Below are positions 46,008-55,043 of a DNA stretch of 64,000 bases, in pieces. Source of the stretch: Ignavibacteria bacterium (GTDB taxonomy: Bacteria; Bacteroidota; Ignavibacteria; Tepidaquicellales; Tepidaquicellaceae); assembly GCA_026417495.1 (NCBI GenBank), contig JAOADD010000054.1:1-64000 (forward strand), read 5' to 3'. How positions within the stretch are numbered: position 1 is the first letter of the stretch; each line of letters starts with the position of its first letter. Under the pieces are notes generated by a model that worked only from the letters and a program-made list of their open reading frames with translations, did not search any database and was not told where the DNA came from. The position numbers and the translations under genes were made by a program.

Positions 46008-48482
46008 ATGAATAAAAAAATGAGAAAAAGGGTTTCGGATTACGGGAAAAGTGAAAATAAAACTTATTCAAAAAAAGAAATTAAAGACTTCGAAATTCCA
46101 GAATCATTAAAGAAACAGATTTTAGGATTCCTTTTAATACTTTTTTCTGTATTAATTTCATTATGTATTTTAAGTTATTCACCTAAAGATTTATCGCTAT
46201 TACCACCGATTAGCTTTTCCAATTTCTTTTCATTTAAAGTTGAAAATCTATCAAATTTATTTGGACCAGCAGGAGTACTCTTAGCAGATTTACTTGTAAC
46301 AAAATTATTTGGTTATTATTCTTTAAGTATATCAGTAATATTATTTGTAATCGGACTTTTACTTATCAGAAAAAGACCAATCACAGGGAGTTTAACATTT
46401 TGTATATATTTAATAATCTTTACTATAGTCGTTGCTTCATCTACAGGGATTTTAAATAAAATTCTGGGAAACTCAATCCCGCAATCCTTCAGAGGTAATT
46501 CAGGTGACTTTTTCGCGGAAGTTTTTTATAGAACATTCGGACTTTTGGGAGCTTCAATAATATTTCTATTTGCACTATTCATCATGGTATTGTTAATTAT
46601 TGATAGTAACATATTAAAAAGCATTGCACGGTTACAATTATTATTAAAGAAAATAGTAGAAAAGTTTAGAAAAGAAAAAACAAATCTAGAAGTTAAAAGG
46701 TCTGAACGGTTAAAAAAACAAGAAGAAGAAAAGTCAAAAGATTCATCCTATAAAGAAATATTAGAAAAAGAAAGAGAGAGAATAGAAAAAATAAAAAGGA
46801 AATTAGATAAAGAACCTGAAGAATTAATTAAAGAGACAGAGATAAATAGACCTGAAGAACCAAAAGAAATAAAAAATGGAGAAAAACCGAAAAAGATTAA
46901 AATTGATACAATTCCTGAGACTATTAAATCAGAAGCAGATTCAGATAAAGAAAATCTAACAGAGGAATATTCAGAGTTAGTAGAAAAAGCTGAAGCAGAA
47001 GAAAAACTAGAAAAATATAAGAAACCCACTCTTGATTTACTAATAGATCCGACCAAGGAAGAAACAGAAGTAATATCAGATGAGGAGTTATCAACAAATG
47101 GAAGACTACTACAGGAAAAACTATTAATGTTCGGTATAACTATAGATAAGGTATATGCAACCCCAGGTCCAGTAGTCACATTATATGAGCTTGTTCCTGC
47201 TCCGGATGTAAAACTTTCAAAGATTGAATCATTACAAGATGATATTGCTCTCGCAATGAAAGCAAGAGGTATTAGAATGATAATTCCAATACCAGGGCGT
47301 GGAACAGTTGGTGTAGAAATTCCGAATCAAAAAGCACAACTTGTAAGGATTAAAAGTATATTATCATCACCACAATTTTTTTCGAGTAAAGCAATTCTAC
47401 CCATAGCTTTTGGAAAAACAATTGATGGTCAAGTTTATTTAGATGACCTATCTGTTATACCACATATTTTGATAGCAGGTGCAACGGGTTCAGGAAAGAG
47501 TGTATGTATTAATACAATTATCGCTTCACTTTTATACAAATTACATCCGTCAGATTTAAAATTTGTACTTATCGACCCTAAGAAAATTGAATTAAGTCTA
47601 TATTCAAAACTAAGAAAGCATTTTCTTGCAACTTCACCCGATGTAAATGAAAGTATTATAACAACCCCTGCTAATGCAGTATCAATATTAAAGAGTGTTG
47701 AGCTTGAGATGGAACAAAGATATGACAAACTTGCAAATGCTGGAGTAAGAAACATAGAAGCATATAACGAAAAATTTTTAGCTGGAAAATTAAAGGATAA
47801 TGAGTTGATAAGACATAAGAAAATGCCTTACATAGTTGTGATTATTGATGAACTTGCTGATTTAATAATGACAGCAAAAAGAGACATTGAAGAACCAATA
47901 ACACGAATTGCACAAATGGCAAGAGCTGTTGGTATACATTTAATTTTAGCTACACAAAGACCTTCAGTAGATGTTATTACAGGTGTAATTAAAGCGAACT
48001 TTCCTGTACGAATTGCATTTCAGGTGGCTTCAAAATTTGACTCAAGAACTATACTTGATATGGCAGGTGCAGAACAACTTTTGAGAAATGGTGATATGCT
48101 TTATCAAACATCATCATCACCAAAACCTTTAAGAATACAGAATGCTTACATTACAACTGAGGAATGTGAAAAAATAGTTGAATATATAGGAAGTCAACAA
48201 GGATTTTCAAAACCATATTTATTACCTTCAATTAATATAAAATCAGGTGGTGGGAAATCATCTCCTGAAGAAAGAGATGAAATGTTTGAAGAAGCGGTAC
48301 GACTTATATTAAAACTTCAACAGTGTTCGACCTCAACTCTTCAAAGAAGATTAAAACTTGGTTATGCAAGAGCTGCAAGAATTGTTGATCAAATGGAAGC
48401 TGCGGGAATAGTTGGACCTGCAAACGGTGCAAAAGGAAGAGAAATATTAATTACAGAAGATGAGATTGATGATTATTTGTAA
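46008..48482 (+). CDS. ftsK: DNA translocase FtsK
   Basis: 824 residues. Four membrane spans lie in the first 210 residues, followed by a highly charged Glu/Lys linker (about 220-350). The motor follows with TPGPVVTLYELVPAPDVK, Walker A GATGSGKSVCIN, Walker B IVVIIDELADLIM, ARAVGIHLILATQRPSVDVITG and AGAEQLLRNGDML, then the C-terminal winged-helix gamma domain (STSTLQRRLKLGYARAARIVD) that reads polarity sequences on DNA. It pumps chromosome termini through the septum and activates XerCD at dif. It is complete and canonical. Confidence 0.97.
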   Translation: MNKKMRKRVSDYGKSENKTYSKKEIKDFEIPESLKKQILGFLLILFSVLISLCILSYSPKDLSLLPPISFSNFFSFKVENLSNLFGPAGVLLADLLVTKLFGYYSLSISVILFVIGLLLIRKRPITGSLTFCIYLIIFTIVVASSTGILNKILGNSIPQSFRGNSGDFFAEVFYRTFGLLGASIIFLFALFIMVLLIIDSNILKSIARLQLLLKKIVEKFRKEKTNLEVKRSERLKKQEEEKSKDSSYKEILEKERERIEKIKRKLDKEPEELIKETEINRPEEPKEIKNGEKPKKIKIDTIPETIKSEADSDKENLTEEYSELVEKAEAEEKLEKYKKPTLDLLIDPTKEETEVISDEELSTNGRLLQEKLLMFGITIDKVYATPGPVVTLYELVPAPDVKLSKIESLQDDIALAMKARGIRMIIPIPGRGTVGVEIPNQKAQLVRIKSILSSPQFFSSKAILPIAFGKTIDGQVYLDDLSVIPHILIAGATGSGKSVCINTIIASLLYKLHPSDLKFVLIDPKKIELSLYSKLRKHFLATSPDVNESIITTPANAVSILKSVELEMEQRYDKLANAGVRNIEAYNEKFLAGKLKDNELIRHKKMPYIVVIIDELADLIMTAKRDIEEPITRIAQMARAVGIHLILATQRPSVDVITGVIKANFPVRIAFQVASKFDSRTILDMAGAEQLLRNGDMLYQTSSSPKPLRIQNAYITTEECEKIVEYIGSQQGFSKPYLLPSINIKSGGGKSSPEERDEMFEEAVRLILKLQQCSTSTLQRRLKLGYARAARIVDQMEAAGIVGPANGAKGREILITEDEIDDYL

Positions 48483-48491
48483 TTTGATTCC

Positions 48492-49580
48492 TCACATATG
48501 ATCTATTAATTTACCATCTAAGGATACATAAGATTTCAAAGCGTCTGCTGTCAAACAAGAATGAATTGGTATTATAAAAATTATATCTCCTATTTTTACA
48601 TTGCGTATGAACTTTTCAGTAACTTTTAACAATCCATGTTCCTGAGATAATGATTTAACAAAATTCCCCTTCTCGATCTTCCCCCACCCATTTTTACAAC
48701 TAATTACAGGAATTCCATATAATTCTTTTCCATTTATTTTTATAGAATCCTTTGAAAGATGTATTGCACCACAATAGACTAATATTTCCTTTCTATCCTC
48801 ATAAATTGATATTACAGGACAAGCAACAGCAACAGCAATATCTTCTTCCCTACAAACATTTAGACTTAACATTTTATAATCATAGAAAATAAAGTTACCA
48901 GGCCTAATTTCATCTACACCACTAAAATCATTAATTAAACTGCAAGATGGAGTATCACCAATTGAGATTTCAATATTTGAGTGTATATCTTTCAGTTTCG
49001 ATTTAATATCATTTAGAATTTCAACCGAAGTATGATAAGTCTCTTTTATTTCAGAATTATTTTTAGAATAATATGTATGTCCAAAGTGAGATAAAAGACC
49101 TTTAAATTTTATTTTATTTTGCTTTATTAATTGTCTAACTATTTTTTTTATTTTAGTTAAATCTTTATAATAAACTCCTGCTCGATTATAACCGGTATCT
49201 ATTTTAATGTAACCATTTACATTACCCTTTAAATTTTTTGATATGATATTCACTGCATCTATAGAATCAAATAAGAGATTTAGTTCTATTTTAGAAGCCA
49301 AAAAATTGATTTTATCTATTTCAATTATATTTACAGGAAAAGCAACAGTAATATCATCCCATCCATCTTTAGCAAAATACAAAGCCATATCTAATGAGGA
49401 TACAGTAATTGCTTTTACCCCATATTTCCTAAAAATATTTCCAATCATCAATGATTGATGTGTCTTAAAATGTGGTCGAAATTTAACATTACTTTTCTCT
49501 GCTTTTTCTAACATCCTTTCAAGGTTCTTAACGACCCTTTTTAAATCAATAAATAAAGTAGGTTTAAATATTCTATACAA
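48492..49580 (-). CDS. Alanine-racemase-fold PLP enzyme, D-threonine aldolase / D-serine dehydratase-like (TTG start)
   Basis: 362 residues. KFRPHFKTHQS near residue 38 has the PLP-linked Lys of the DSD1/D-TA family, and KIDTGYNRAGV and SHFGHTYYS follow. The C-terminal IPIHSCLTAD supplies the His and Cys zinc ligands of eukaryotic-type D-serine dehydratase. It probably acts on a D-hydroxy amino acid, either aldol cleavage to glycine or deamination. The start is TTG at 49580, four bases after the deoC stop; the first in-frame ATG is 22 codons later and would leave little before the PLP-binding Lys. Confidence 0.85.
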   Translation of the reverse strand: MYRIFKPTLFIDLKRVVKNLERMLEKAEKSNVKFRPHFKTHQSLMIGNIFRKYGVKAITVSSLDMALYFAKDGWDDITVAFPVNIIEIDKINFLASKIELNLLFDSIDAVNIISKNLKGNVNGYIKIDTGYNRAGVYYKDLTKIKKIVRQLIKQNKIKFKGLLSHFGHTYYSKNNSEIKETYHTSVEILNDIKSKLKDIHSNIEISIGDTPSCSLINDFSGVDEIRPGNFIFYDYKMLSLNVCREEDIAVAVACPVISIYEDRKEILVYCGAIHLSKDSIKINGKELYGIPVISCKNGWGKIEKGNFVKSLSQEHGLLKVTEKFIRNVKIGDIIFIIPIHSCLTADALKSYVSLDGKLIDHM

Positions 49581-49584
49581 TTTC

Positions 49585-50478
49585 TTATACTTTTAAATTA
49601 TTCAAGTAGTCTACTATATTATCGAGTAAAGAAGAAGCTCCAATTCTGAAATAATCTTTATTTAACCATTTTTCACCTAAAACACTCTTTACAATAAAAT
49701 AATATTTGTAAGCATCCTCAACAGTTCTTATTCCACCCGCAGGTTTTATTCCAACCCTTTTCTTAGTTTTTTTGTAAAAATCTTTTATGGCATTTGCCAT
49801 TATAAATACTGATTCGGGAGTTGCAGAAACAGAAATTTTCCCCGTTGATGTTTTTATAAAATCCGCACCTGCATACATAGCTAAAACACTTGCATACCAA
49901 ATATTTTCATTTGTTACAAGCTCCCCAACTTCTAAAATTACTTTTAACTTAATATCTTTTCTTTTCTTAAGACTATATTCAGTACATAGTTCCTTCACTT
50001 TTCTTATTTCATGATATACATATTGGTAATTCCCACTAAGGAATTCCCCTCTTGATATTACCATATCGATTTCGTCTGCACCATCTTTTAATGACTGTTT
50101 TACATCAAAATATTTAACTGATTCCTGATATTGTCCCGATGGAAAAGCAGTTCCAACTGTAGCAATTTTAACATTTTTATTGTTCAAGATTTTTTTTGCA
50201 TAATTAATAAAAACAGGATAAAAGCAGACCGCTGCACAAGAAGGGATAGTATTATCTTCTGGTATTGGATTTACTGCTTTGATACATAAATTTTTGACTT
50301 TTTCCTTTGTGTCAGAACCTTCTAATGTTGTTAAATCAATACAAGAAATTATTTGTTTTAAAATCTTAACTTCTGAAATTTTTTCTTTAGTTCTAGCTTC
50401 GATCTTCTTCAGTTTTCTTTCAACATATTCAGCAGTTAGTTTGAACTTATATTCTGAAAATATCTTATTTATATCCAT
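49585..50478 (-). CDS. deoC: Deoxyribose-phosphate aldolase
   Basis: 297 residues, longer than E. coli DeoC (259) through an N-terminal helical extension. It splits 2-deoxyribose 5-phosphate to acetaldehyde and glyceraldehyde 3-phosphate. Motifs: CIDLTTLEGSDTKEKV, VKIATVGTAFPSGQ, DGADEIDMVISRG, KVILEVGEL, ADFIKTSTGK (Schiff-base Lys) and VGIKPAGGIRTVED (the second Lys). It completes the route begun by the phosphorylase at 31370 once a phosphopentomutase is added, which is not in the window. It is followed at once by the PLP enzyme gene. Confidence 0.95.
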   Translation of the reverse strand: MDINKIFSEYKFKLTAEYVERKLKKIEARTKEKISEVKILKQIISCIDLTTLEGSDTKEKVKNLCIKAVNPIPEDNTIPSCAAVCFYPVFINYAKKILNNKNVKIATVGTAFPSGQYQESVKYFDVKQSLKDGADEIDMVISRGEFLSGNYQYVYHEIRKVKELCTEYSLKKRKDIKLKVILEVGELVTNENIWYASVLAMYAGADFIKTSTGKISVSATPESVFIMANAIKDFYKKTKKRVGIKPAGGIRTVEDAYKYYFIVKSVLGEKWLNKDYFRIGASSLLDNIVDYLNNLKV

Positions 50479-50625
50479 TGTTAAATTCTATATTTTTTAA
50501 AAGTTATCTATAATATTAATCTTTTAAAAGGTAATTATAAACATAACTATAGGATGAATAAACAGATAGAGATTTATTAATATTAATAGTTAGATTTTAG
50601 ACTAATTTTTTATTTAAATTTAATT

Positions 50626-50633
50626 TATCTTTG
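50626..50633 (+). promoter_or_regulatory. Bacteroidota-type -7 promoter box
   Basis: TATCTTTG is an exact match to TAnnTTTG, the -7 element known in Bacteroidota. It lies about 75 bases before the ATG of the first SPOR lipoprotein gene, in a 229-base divergent gap. The -33 region has TTTTAG (50595-50600) rather than a clean TTTG. It is likely the promoter of the 50708-53633 run. Confidence 0.45.
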
Positions 50634-50707
50634 TAGTAGCAAATTAATTTTAAAAAGTGAAAACTTTTCATACCGAAAAAATCTTCTCGGGAATAAATGG
50701 GAAAAAA

Positions 50708-51121
50708 ATGTTTAAAAAAATAATATTTATCAATTTTTCATTAACTCTTCTACTTACTATATTGTTCCTATACTCCTGTGCTGTTCCTGAAGAATACACA
50801 GAATACATTTATGATACAGTAAAAGTAAAAAAAGCTGATACAATAAAAATTTCGGTAAAAGACACATCTGAGAAAAAAGAATATATAACATATAATATTT
50901 ACGTTACTGTCCAATTAGGGGCTTTCAGCAACAGGAGCAATGCAGAAGCTTTTGCTCAAAAAGCAAAGGAAATTTTAAATACAGATATAGAAATTGATTA
51001 TTACAAGGAGAAATACACTGTCATAGTTGGAACTTTTGAGAGTGTTAAAAGAGCTGAAGGATATTTAAATTACGTAAAATCACAGGGTTTTACAGAAGCA
51101 TTTATTAGAAGCAGGCAATAA
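50708..51121 (+). CDS. SPOR-domain lipoprotein
   Basis: 137 residues from ATG at 50708; the frame is open 17 codons earlier from a GTG, but the signal sequence starts at this ATG. Residues 1-24 are a lipoprotein signal ending LYSC. A short linker with an EYIYDTVKVKKADT pattern follows. A SPOR domain (about 63-137, TVQLGAFSNRSNAEAFAQKA, IVGTFESVKRAEGYL) comes last. SPOR domains bind peptidoglycan stripped of stem peptides at division sites. It is followed 12 bases later by a similar gene, so the pair probably arose by duplication. Confidence 0.88.
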   Translation: MFKKIIFINFSLTLLLTILFLYSCAVPEEYTEYIYDTVKVKKADTIKISVKDTSEKKEYITYNIYVTVQLGAFSNRSNAEAFAQKAKEILNTDIEIDYYKEKYTVIVGTFESVKRAEGYLNYVKSQGFTEAFIRSRQ

Positions 51122-51133
51122 AAATTTTTTATT

Positions 51134-51562
51134 ATGAAAAAAGTATTCTTAGTATTCACAATATTAAGTTTGAGTTTAATTGGAAGTATGTTTATTTTTT
51201 CTTGTGGTAGTGGTCTTGAAGATTGTGATTGCGATTTATATGAAAAGTTTGATACTGTTAGAATTACACACATAGATACTGTCAAAACAGTAGATACTGT
51301 ATATGAAGTTTTAACTGATGTAAAGTATTATGTACAAATTGGTTGTTTTCTGAACAAAAACTATGCAGAGCGATTTGCCTCAGAAGCAAAAGAAAACCTG
51401 AATGTTACTATTATAATAATTACTTCAAAGGAGAACCTATATAGAATAATGGCTGGTGAATATAAAGAACTACAAAAAGCAAGAGAAATGCTTCTGTATG
51501 TGAAAGCAAAAGGGTATTCTGATGCTTTTATAAGAGACCAGCGCGGTCCAGTTGAAAAATAA
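51134..51562 (+). CDS. SPOR-domain lipoprotein, tandem paralogue
   Basis: 142 residues. A lipoprotein signal ends IFSC (Cys 24), then a Cys/Asp-rich stretch (LEDCDCDL), a linker with repeated DTV units (FDTVRIT, IDTVKTVDTV), and a SPOR domain (about 65-136, YVQIGCFLNKNYAERFASEA, RIMAGEYKELQKAREML). Order of parts matches the gene before it, including the DTV linker and the ending GxxxAFIR. Probably division-septum peptidoglycan binding at the outer membrane inner face. It lies 4 bases before folD. Confidence 0.87.
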   Translation: MKKVFLVFTILSLSLIGSMFIFSCGSGLEDCDCDLYEKFDTVRITHIDTVKTVDTVYEVLTDVKYYVQIGCFLNKNYAERFASEAKENLNVTIIIITSKENLYRIMAGEYKELQKAREMLLYVKAKGYSDAFIRDQRGPVEK

Positions 51563-51566
51563 TCTG

Positions 51567-52451
51567 ATGAACAACGATAAAATAATAGATGGAAATCTCA
51601 TTGCAAATGAGATAAAAGAAGAAATAAAACTAGAAGCCGGGAGACTTAAAGAAGAAAGAGGAATAGTACCCGGCTTGGCATTTATATTGGTGGGGAACAA
51701 TCCTGCTTCACAAATCTATGTAAAAAGTAAAGGCAAAACTTGTAATGAACTTGGATTTTATTCAGTTACTGAAGAGTTACCGGAAGATATAGACGAAAGT
51801 GTTTTACTGGATTTAATAAATAAATTCAACAACGACTCGAAAATTCATGGAATTCTTGTTCAATTGCCATTACCCTCTCATATTGATGAAACAAAAATAT
51901 TGGAAGCAATTGATTATCGCAAGGATGTTGATGGTTTTCATCCACAAAACATAGGTAGATTAGTTGCAGGGAAAGATTGTTTTTATCCTTGTACACCTTT
52001 TGGAATAATAGAGCTTCTGAGAAGAAGTAAAATTGAGACACAAGGTAAAAGTGCTACAATAATAGGTAGAAGTAATATTGTTGGTAAACCACTTGCAAAC
52101 TTATTATTAAGAAAAGAAATTAATTGTACAGTCTCTGTATGTCATAGTGGAACTTCCGATATAAGGAAATATACTTTAAATTCGGATATAATAATAGTCG
52201 CAATCGGTAAGCCAGAATTCTTAAAAGCAGATATGATTAACGAAGGTTGTGTAATTATAGATGTAGGTATAAATAGATTACCAGACTCGACAAAAAAATC
52301 TGGATATAGAATTGTAGGAGATGTAGATTTTAAAAATTGCTATGAGAAATCATTTAAAATCACACCTGTTCCAGGAGGGGTTGGGCCGATGACAATCGCT
52401 ATGCTTATGAAAAATACTCTTCTATCAGCAAAAGGAGAAGTTAAGTTTTAA
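51567..52451 (+). CDS. folD: Methylene-THF dehydrogenase / methenyl-THF cyclohydrolase
   Basis: 294 residues from ATG at 51567 (an upstream in-frame TTG is less likely because it overlaps the preceding gene). This bifunctional enzyme interconverts 5,10-methylene-THF and 10-formyl-THF. GLAFILVGNNPASQIYVKSK holds the catalytic Tyr and Lys, HGILVQLPLPSHID and DVDGFHPQNIGRL follow, GRSNIVGKPLANLLL is the dinucleotide loop, and TPVPGGVGPMTIAML is the C-terminal signature. It connects with gcvT for one-carbon flow. Confidence 0.97.
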   Translation: MNNDKIIDGNLIANEIKEEIKLEAGRLKEERGIVPGLAFILVGNNPASQIYVKSKGKTCNELGFYSVTEELPEDIDESVLLDLINKFNNDSKIHGILVQLPLPSHIDETKILEAIDYRKDVDGFHPQNIGRLVAGKDCFYPCTPFGIIELLRRSKIETQGKSATIIGRSNIVGKPLANLLLRKEINCTVSVCHSGTSDIRKYTLNSDIIIVAIGKPEFLKADMINEGCVIIDVGINRLPDSTKKSGYRIVGDVDFKNCYEKSFKITPVPGGVGPMTIAMLMKNTLLSAKGEVKF

Positions 52452-52462
52452 AATATAAATCT

Positions 52463-53323
52463 TTGGATAAATATAAAAAAATAACAATAAAAACAGATAA
52501 CTGTAATATTGAAAGTATTTGTAATCAACTTTATTTATTTGGAACAGAATCAATCCTAGAAGAAAAAAATAAATTAATATTTTATATAGAAGAAAATCTA
52601 TTACATTCTTTTAAAGATTTTGCTTCAAAGCTAAAAAATAAGTTTCCGAATATTATTATTAAAATTGAGAATTTCACAGATACTAATTGGGATAGAAAAT
52701 GGAAATCCACAATAGAACCGGTATATATAAAGAACAAAATTGTCATATATCCTTCTTGGAAAAAGAATAAAATTAAAACAAAAAAGGGCTTTATTAAAAT
52801 ACAAATAGACCCCAAGATGTCTTTTGGTACAGGTCACAATGAAACAACCCAATTAGTATTAGAAATGATGTTAGAGTACATTTCTCCAAGAGATAATTTT
52901 ATTTTAGACTTTGGGACAGGGACGGGAATTCTCGCAATAGCTGCAGCAAAACTTGGAGTTAACGAAATAATAGCAATTGATAATGATATTGAAGCTATTA
53001 ATAATGCAAATGAAAACATTAAAATAAATAGGGTTTCATCAAAGATTTCCCTGCTTTATGGTAGTATTGAATCGGTAAAATATTCCAATTTTGATGTTAT
53101 TTTCGCCAACATTACAACAGAAACAATAAAAAAATATTTTAAACACATTTATACAAAACTTAAGTCAAATGGAAAATTGATATTATCAGGAATCTTAAAG
53201 GAAGAGAAAGAAGATTTTAAATCTTTTCTCCTCAAAAAAGGAATGTTAGTTAAGGAAATGAAAGAGAGAAGCGACTGGGTATGTTTTTATTGTTTAAAAA
53301 AACAATATAAAAATGTTAAATAA
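52463..53323 (+). CDS. prmA: Ribosomal protein L11 methyltransferase (TTG start)
   Basis: 286 residues. PrmA trimethylates L11 using S-adenosylmethionine. The N-terminal substrate-recognition domain is short (1-60). NWDRKWKSTIEPVYI and DPKMSFGTGHNETTQLVLEM, with FGTG, are diagnostic. The SAM site is ILDFGTGTGILAIAAAKLG and the active loop is FANITTETI, where NIxxx aligns with the NPP/NI motif. The only start that keeps the N-terminal domain is TTG at 52463; the next ATG is past residue 110. It overlaps the cupin gene by 11 bp. Confidence 0.93.
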   Translation: MDKYKKITIKTDNCNIESICNQLYLFGTESILEEKNKLIFYIEENLLHSFKDFASKLKNKFPNIIIKIENFTDTNWDRKWKSTIEPVYIKNKIVIYPSWKKNKIKTKKGFIKIQIDPKMSFGTGHNETTQLVLEMMLEYISPRDNFILDFGTGTGILAIAAAKLGVNEIIAIDNDIEAINNANENIKINRVSSKISLLYGSIESVKYSNFDVIFANITTETIKKYFKHIYTKLKSNGKLILSGILKEEKEDFKSFLLKKGMLVKEMKERSDWVCFYCLKKQYKNVK

Positions 53324-53633
53324 CTTTTTAAATATTAAAAAACATAATCCGAACTCTAAGGAGGAAATTTTTGAAAATATAATATCTGAAAAAAATATAA
53401 CCATAGAACGTATAATATCCTTTGGACAAAAGACAGAAAAAGATAAGTGGTTATATGATAAAAGAAATGAATGGGTAATATTGCTACGAGGAAAAGCCAA
53501 AATACTTTTTGAAGATGGTAAGATTTATAAAATGCAAAAAGGAGATTACATTCTCATAAAATCTAAAACAAAACACAAAGTACTTTACACTAGTAAAAAG
53601 CCCCCTTGTATCTGGTTAGCAATTTATTACTAA
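53313..53633 (+). CDS. Small cupin-domain protein
   Basis: 106 residues, one cupin barrel. NEWVILLRGKAKILFEDGKIYKMQKGDYILI fits cupin motif 1 loosely and KTKHKVLYTS motif 2; the first motif lacks the usual His pair, having Asn-Glu instead, so metal binding may be altered. Stand-alone cupins of this type are mostly of unknown role. ATG lies inside the end of prmA, so translation is probably coupled. Confidence 0.75.
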   Translation: MLNNFLNIKKHNPNSKEEIFENIISEKNITIERIISFGQKTEKDKWLYDKRNEWVILLRGKAKILFEDGKIYKMQKGDYILIKSKTKHKVLYTSKKPPCIWLAIYY

Positions 53634-53646
53634 AAAAAATACTTAT

Positions 53647-55008
53647 ATGAATCTAAAACAATCACTAATATCATTTTCAGAAAATGGTAAACCAAATCAT
53701 TCAAAAAAATACAGAATCAGGAGAGTACTAAACTGGTTACCACTTGGACTGACTTATGCATTTCTCTATATGGCGAGATATAATCTCACCGTTTCGAAAA
53801 ACGCTCTCGGAAATTTAATGACGAAAGAAGACTTTGGAATTATATTTGCTGCTGGTACAATTACTTATGCTTTTTCATTTCTTATTAATGGTCCATTAAC
53901 TGACAAGTTCGGTGGAAAATCATCTATACTTGCTTCTGCAGGAGGCTCTGCTTTAATGAATATATTAATGGGTCTGTTCTTATATGGAATATTAGCTTTG
54001 AATTGGAATATTAATCTAACAATAATATTCTCTATATTATATGCGATGAATATGTATTTTCAAAGTTTTGGTGCAGTTGCAATTGTGAAAGTTAATTCTG
54101 CGTGGTTTCATGTTAAAGAAAGAGGAGTATTTGGTGGAATTTTTGGAATACTTATTTCTTTAGGATTATACTTCGCTTTCGACTGGAGTCAAATTGTTGT
54201 AAACACTACTGTTTCTATTAATCCAGAAAATCCTTCCCTCTGGTTCGTATTTTGGGTACCTGCTTTTATTTTATTATTGTGGTTCTTAATTGATATATTT
54301 ATTATTAAAGATCATCCATCTCAAGCAGGATACGAAAACTTTAACACTGGAGATGCAACTTCAGAAGAAGATGATAGAAAATATGGTCTTCTAGAAGTAA
54401 TAAAAAAAATATTCACAAACAAAATCATTATAATTGTCGGTCTAATTGAATTCTGCACAGGGGTAATCAGAAATGGTGTTATGCACTGGTTTCCTATTTA
54501 TGCAAAGGAAAATTTAGAAACAAATGTTGCCTGGAATTTTTGGTTAAATAATTGGGGGTTAATTCTTATGATTGCTGGTGCATCTGGTGGTATGCTTGCT
54601 GGATGGATGTCTGATAAACTATTTGGATCGAGAAGAGCACCTGTAGCGGGAATTCTATACACCACTATTCTGTTGTCCGCTATAGGTATGAGACTTACAC
54701 TTTATGATAATCCCATTGGACTTGGTGTATGCGTTTCATTAATATCTATCGCAGTTATTGGAACGCATGGAATGCTAAGTGGAACTGCTACTATGGATTT
54801 TGGGGGGAAAAAAGCAGCTGGTACAGCAGTCGGTTTAATTGATGGGCTGGTTTATTTAGGTACAGGAGTACAATCATTATCTCTTGGATTCATAACTACA
54901 CGAAATTGGGCTTATTGGCCAATATTTCTTATTCCCTTTATTTTAATTGGCATTTTTCTTACTATTAAAATATGGCACGCATTTCCAAAAGGCAAAACTT
55001 CACATTAA
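53647..55008 (+). CDS. MFS transporter, organophosphate:phosphate antiporter-like
   Basis: 453 residues with twelve predicted spans. The start NWLPLGLTYAFLYMARYNLTVSKNALG matches the GlpT/UhpT (OPA) pattern in which an Arg in span 1 binds phosphate. GPLTDKFGGKSSI is MFS motif A, and GMLAGWMSDKLFGSRRAP is its counterpart in the second half. Likely substrates are glycerol 3-phosphate or a related phospho-ester exchanged for phosphate (inference). It starts 13 bases after the cupin gene, and the M28 peptidase begins 35 bases after its stop. Confidence 0.85.
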   Translation: MNLKQSLISFSENGKPNHSKKYRIRRVLNWLPLGLTYAFLYMARYNLTVSKNALGNLMTKEDFGIIFAAGTITYAFSFLINGPLTDKFGGKSSILASAGGSALMNILMGLFLYGILALNWNINLTIIFSILYAMNMYFQSFGAVAIVKVNSAWFHVKERGVFGGIFGILISLGLYFAFDWSQIVVNTTVSINPENPSLWFVFWVPAFILLLWFLIDIFIIKDHPSQAGYENFNTGDATSEEDDRKYGLLEVIKKIFTNKIIIIVGLIEFCTGVIRNGVMHWFPIYAKENLETNVAWNFWLNNWGLILMIAGASGGMLAGWMSDKLFGSRRAPVAGILYTTILLSAIGMRLTLYDNPIGLGVCVSLISIAVIGTHGMLSGTATMDFGGKKAAGTAVGLIDGLVYLGTGVQSLSLGFITTRNWAYWPIFLIPFILIGIFLTIKIWHAFPKGKTSH

Positions 55009-55043
55009 TTAAAAAATTTCTTAGAAATCAAAACTATAAAAAG

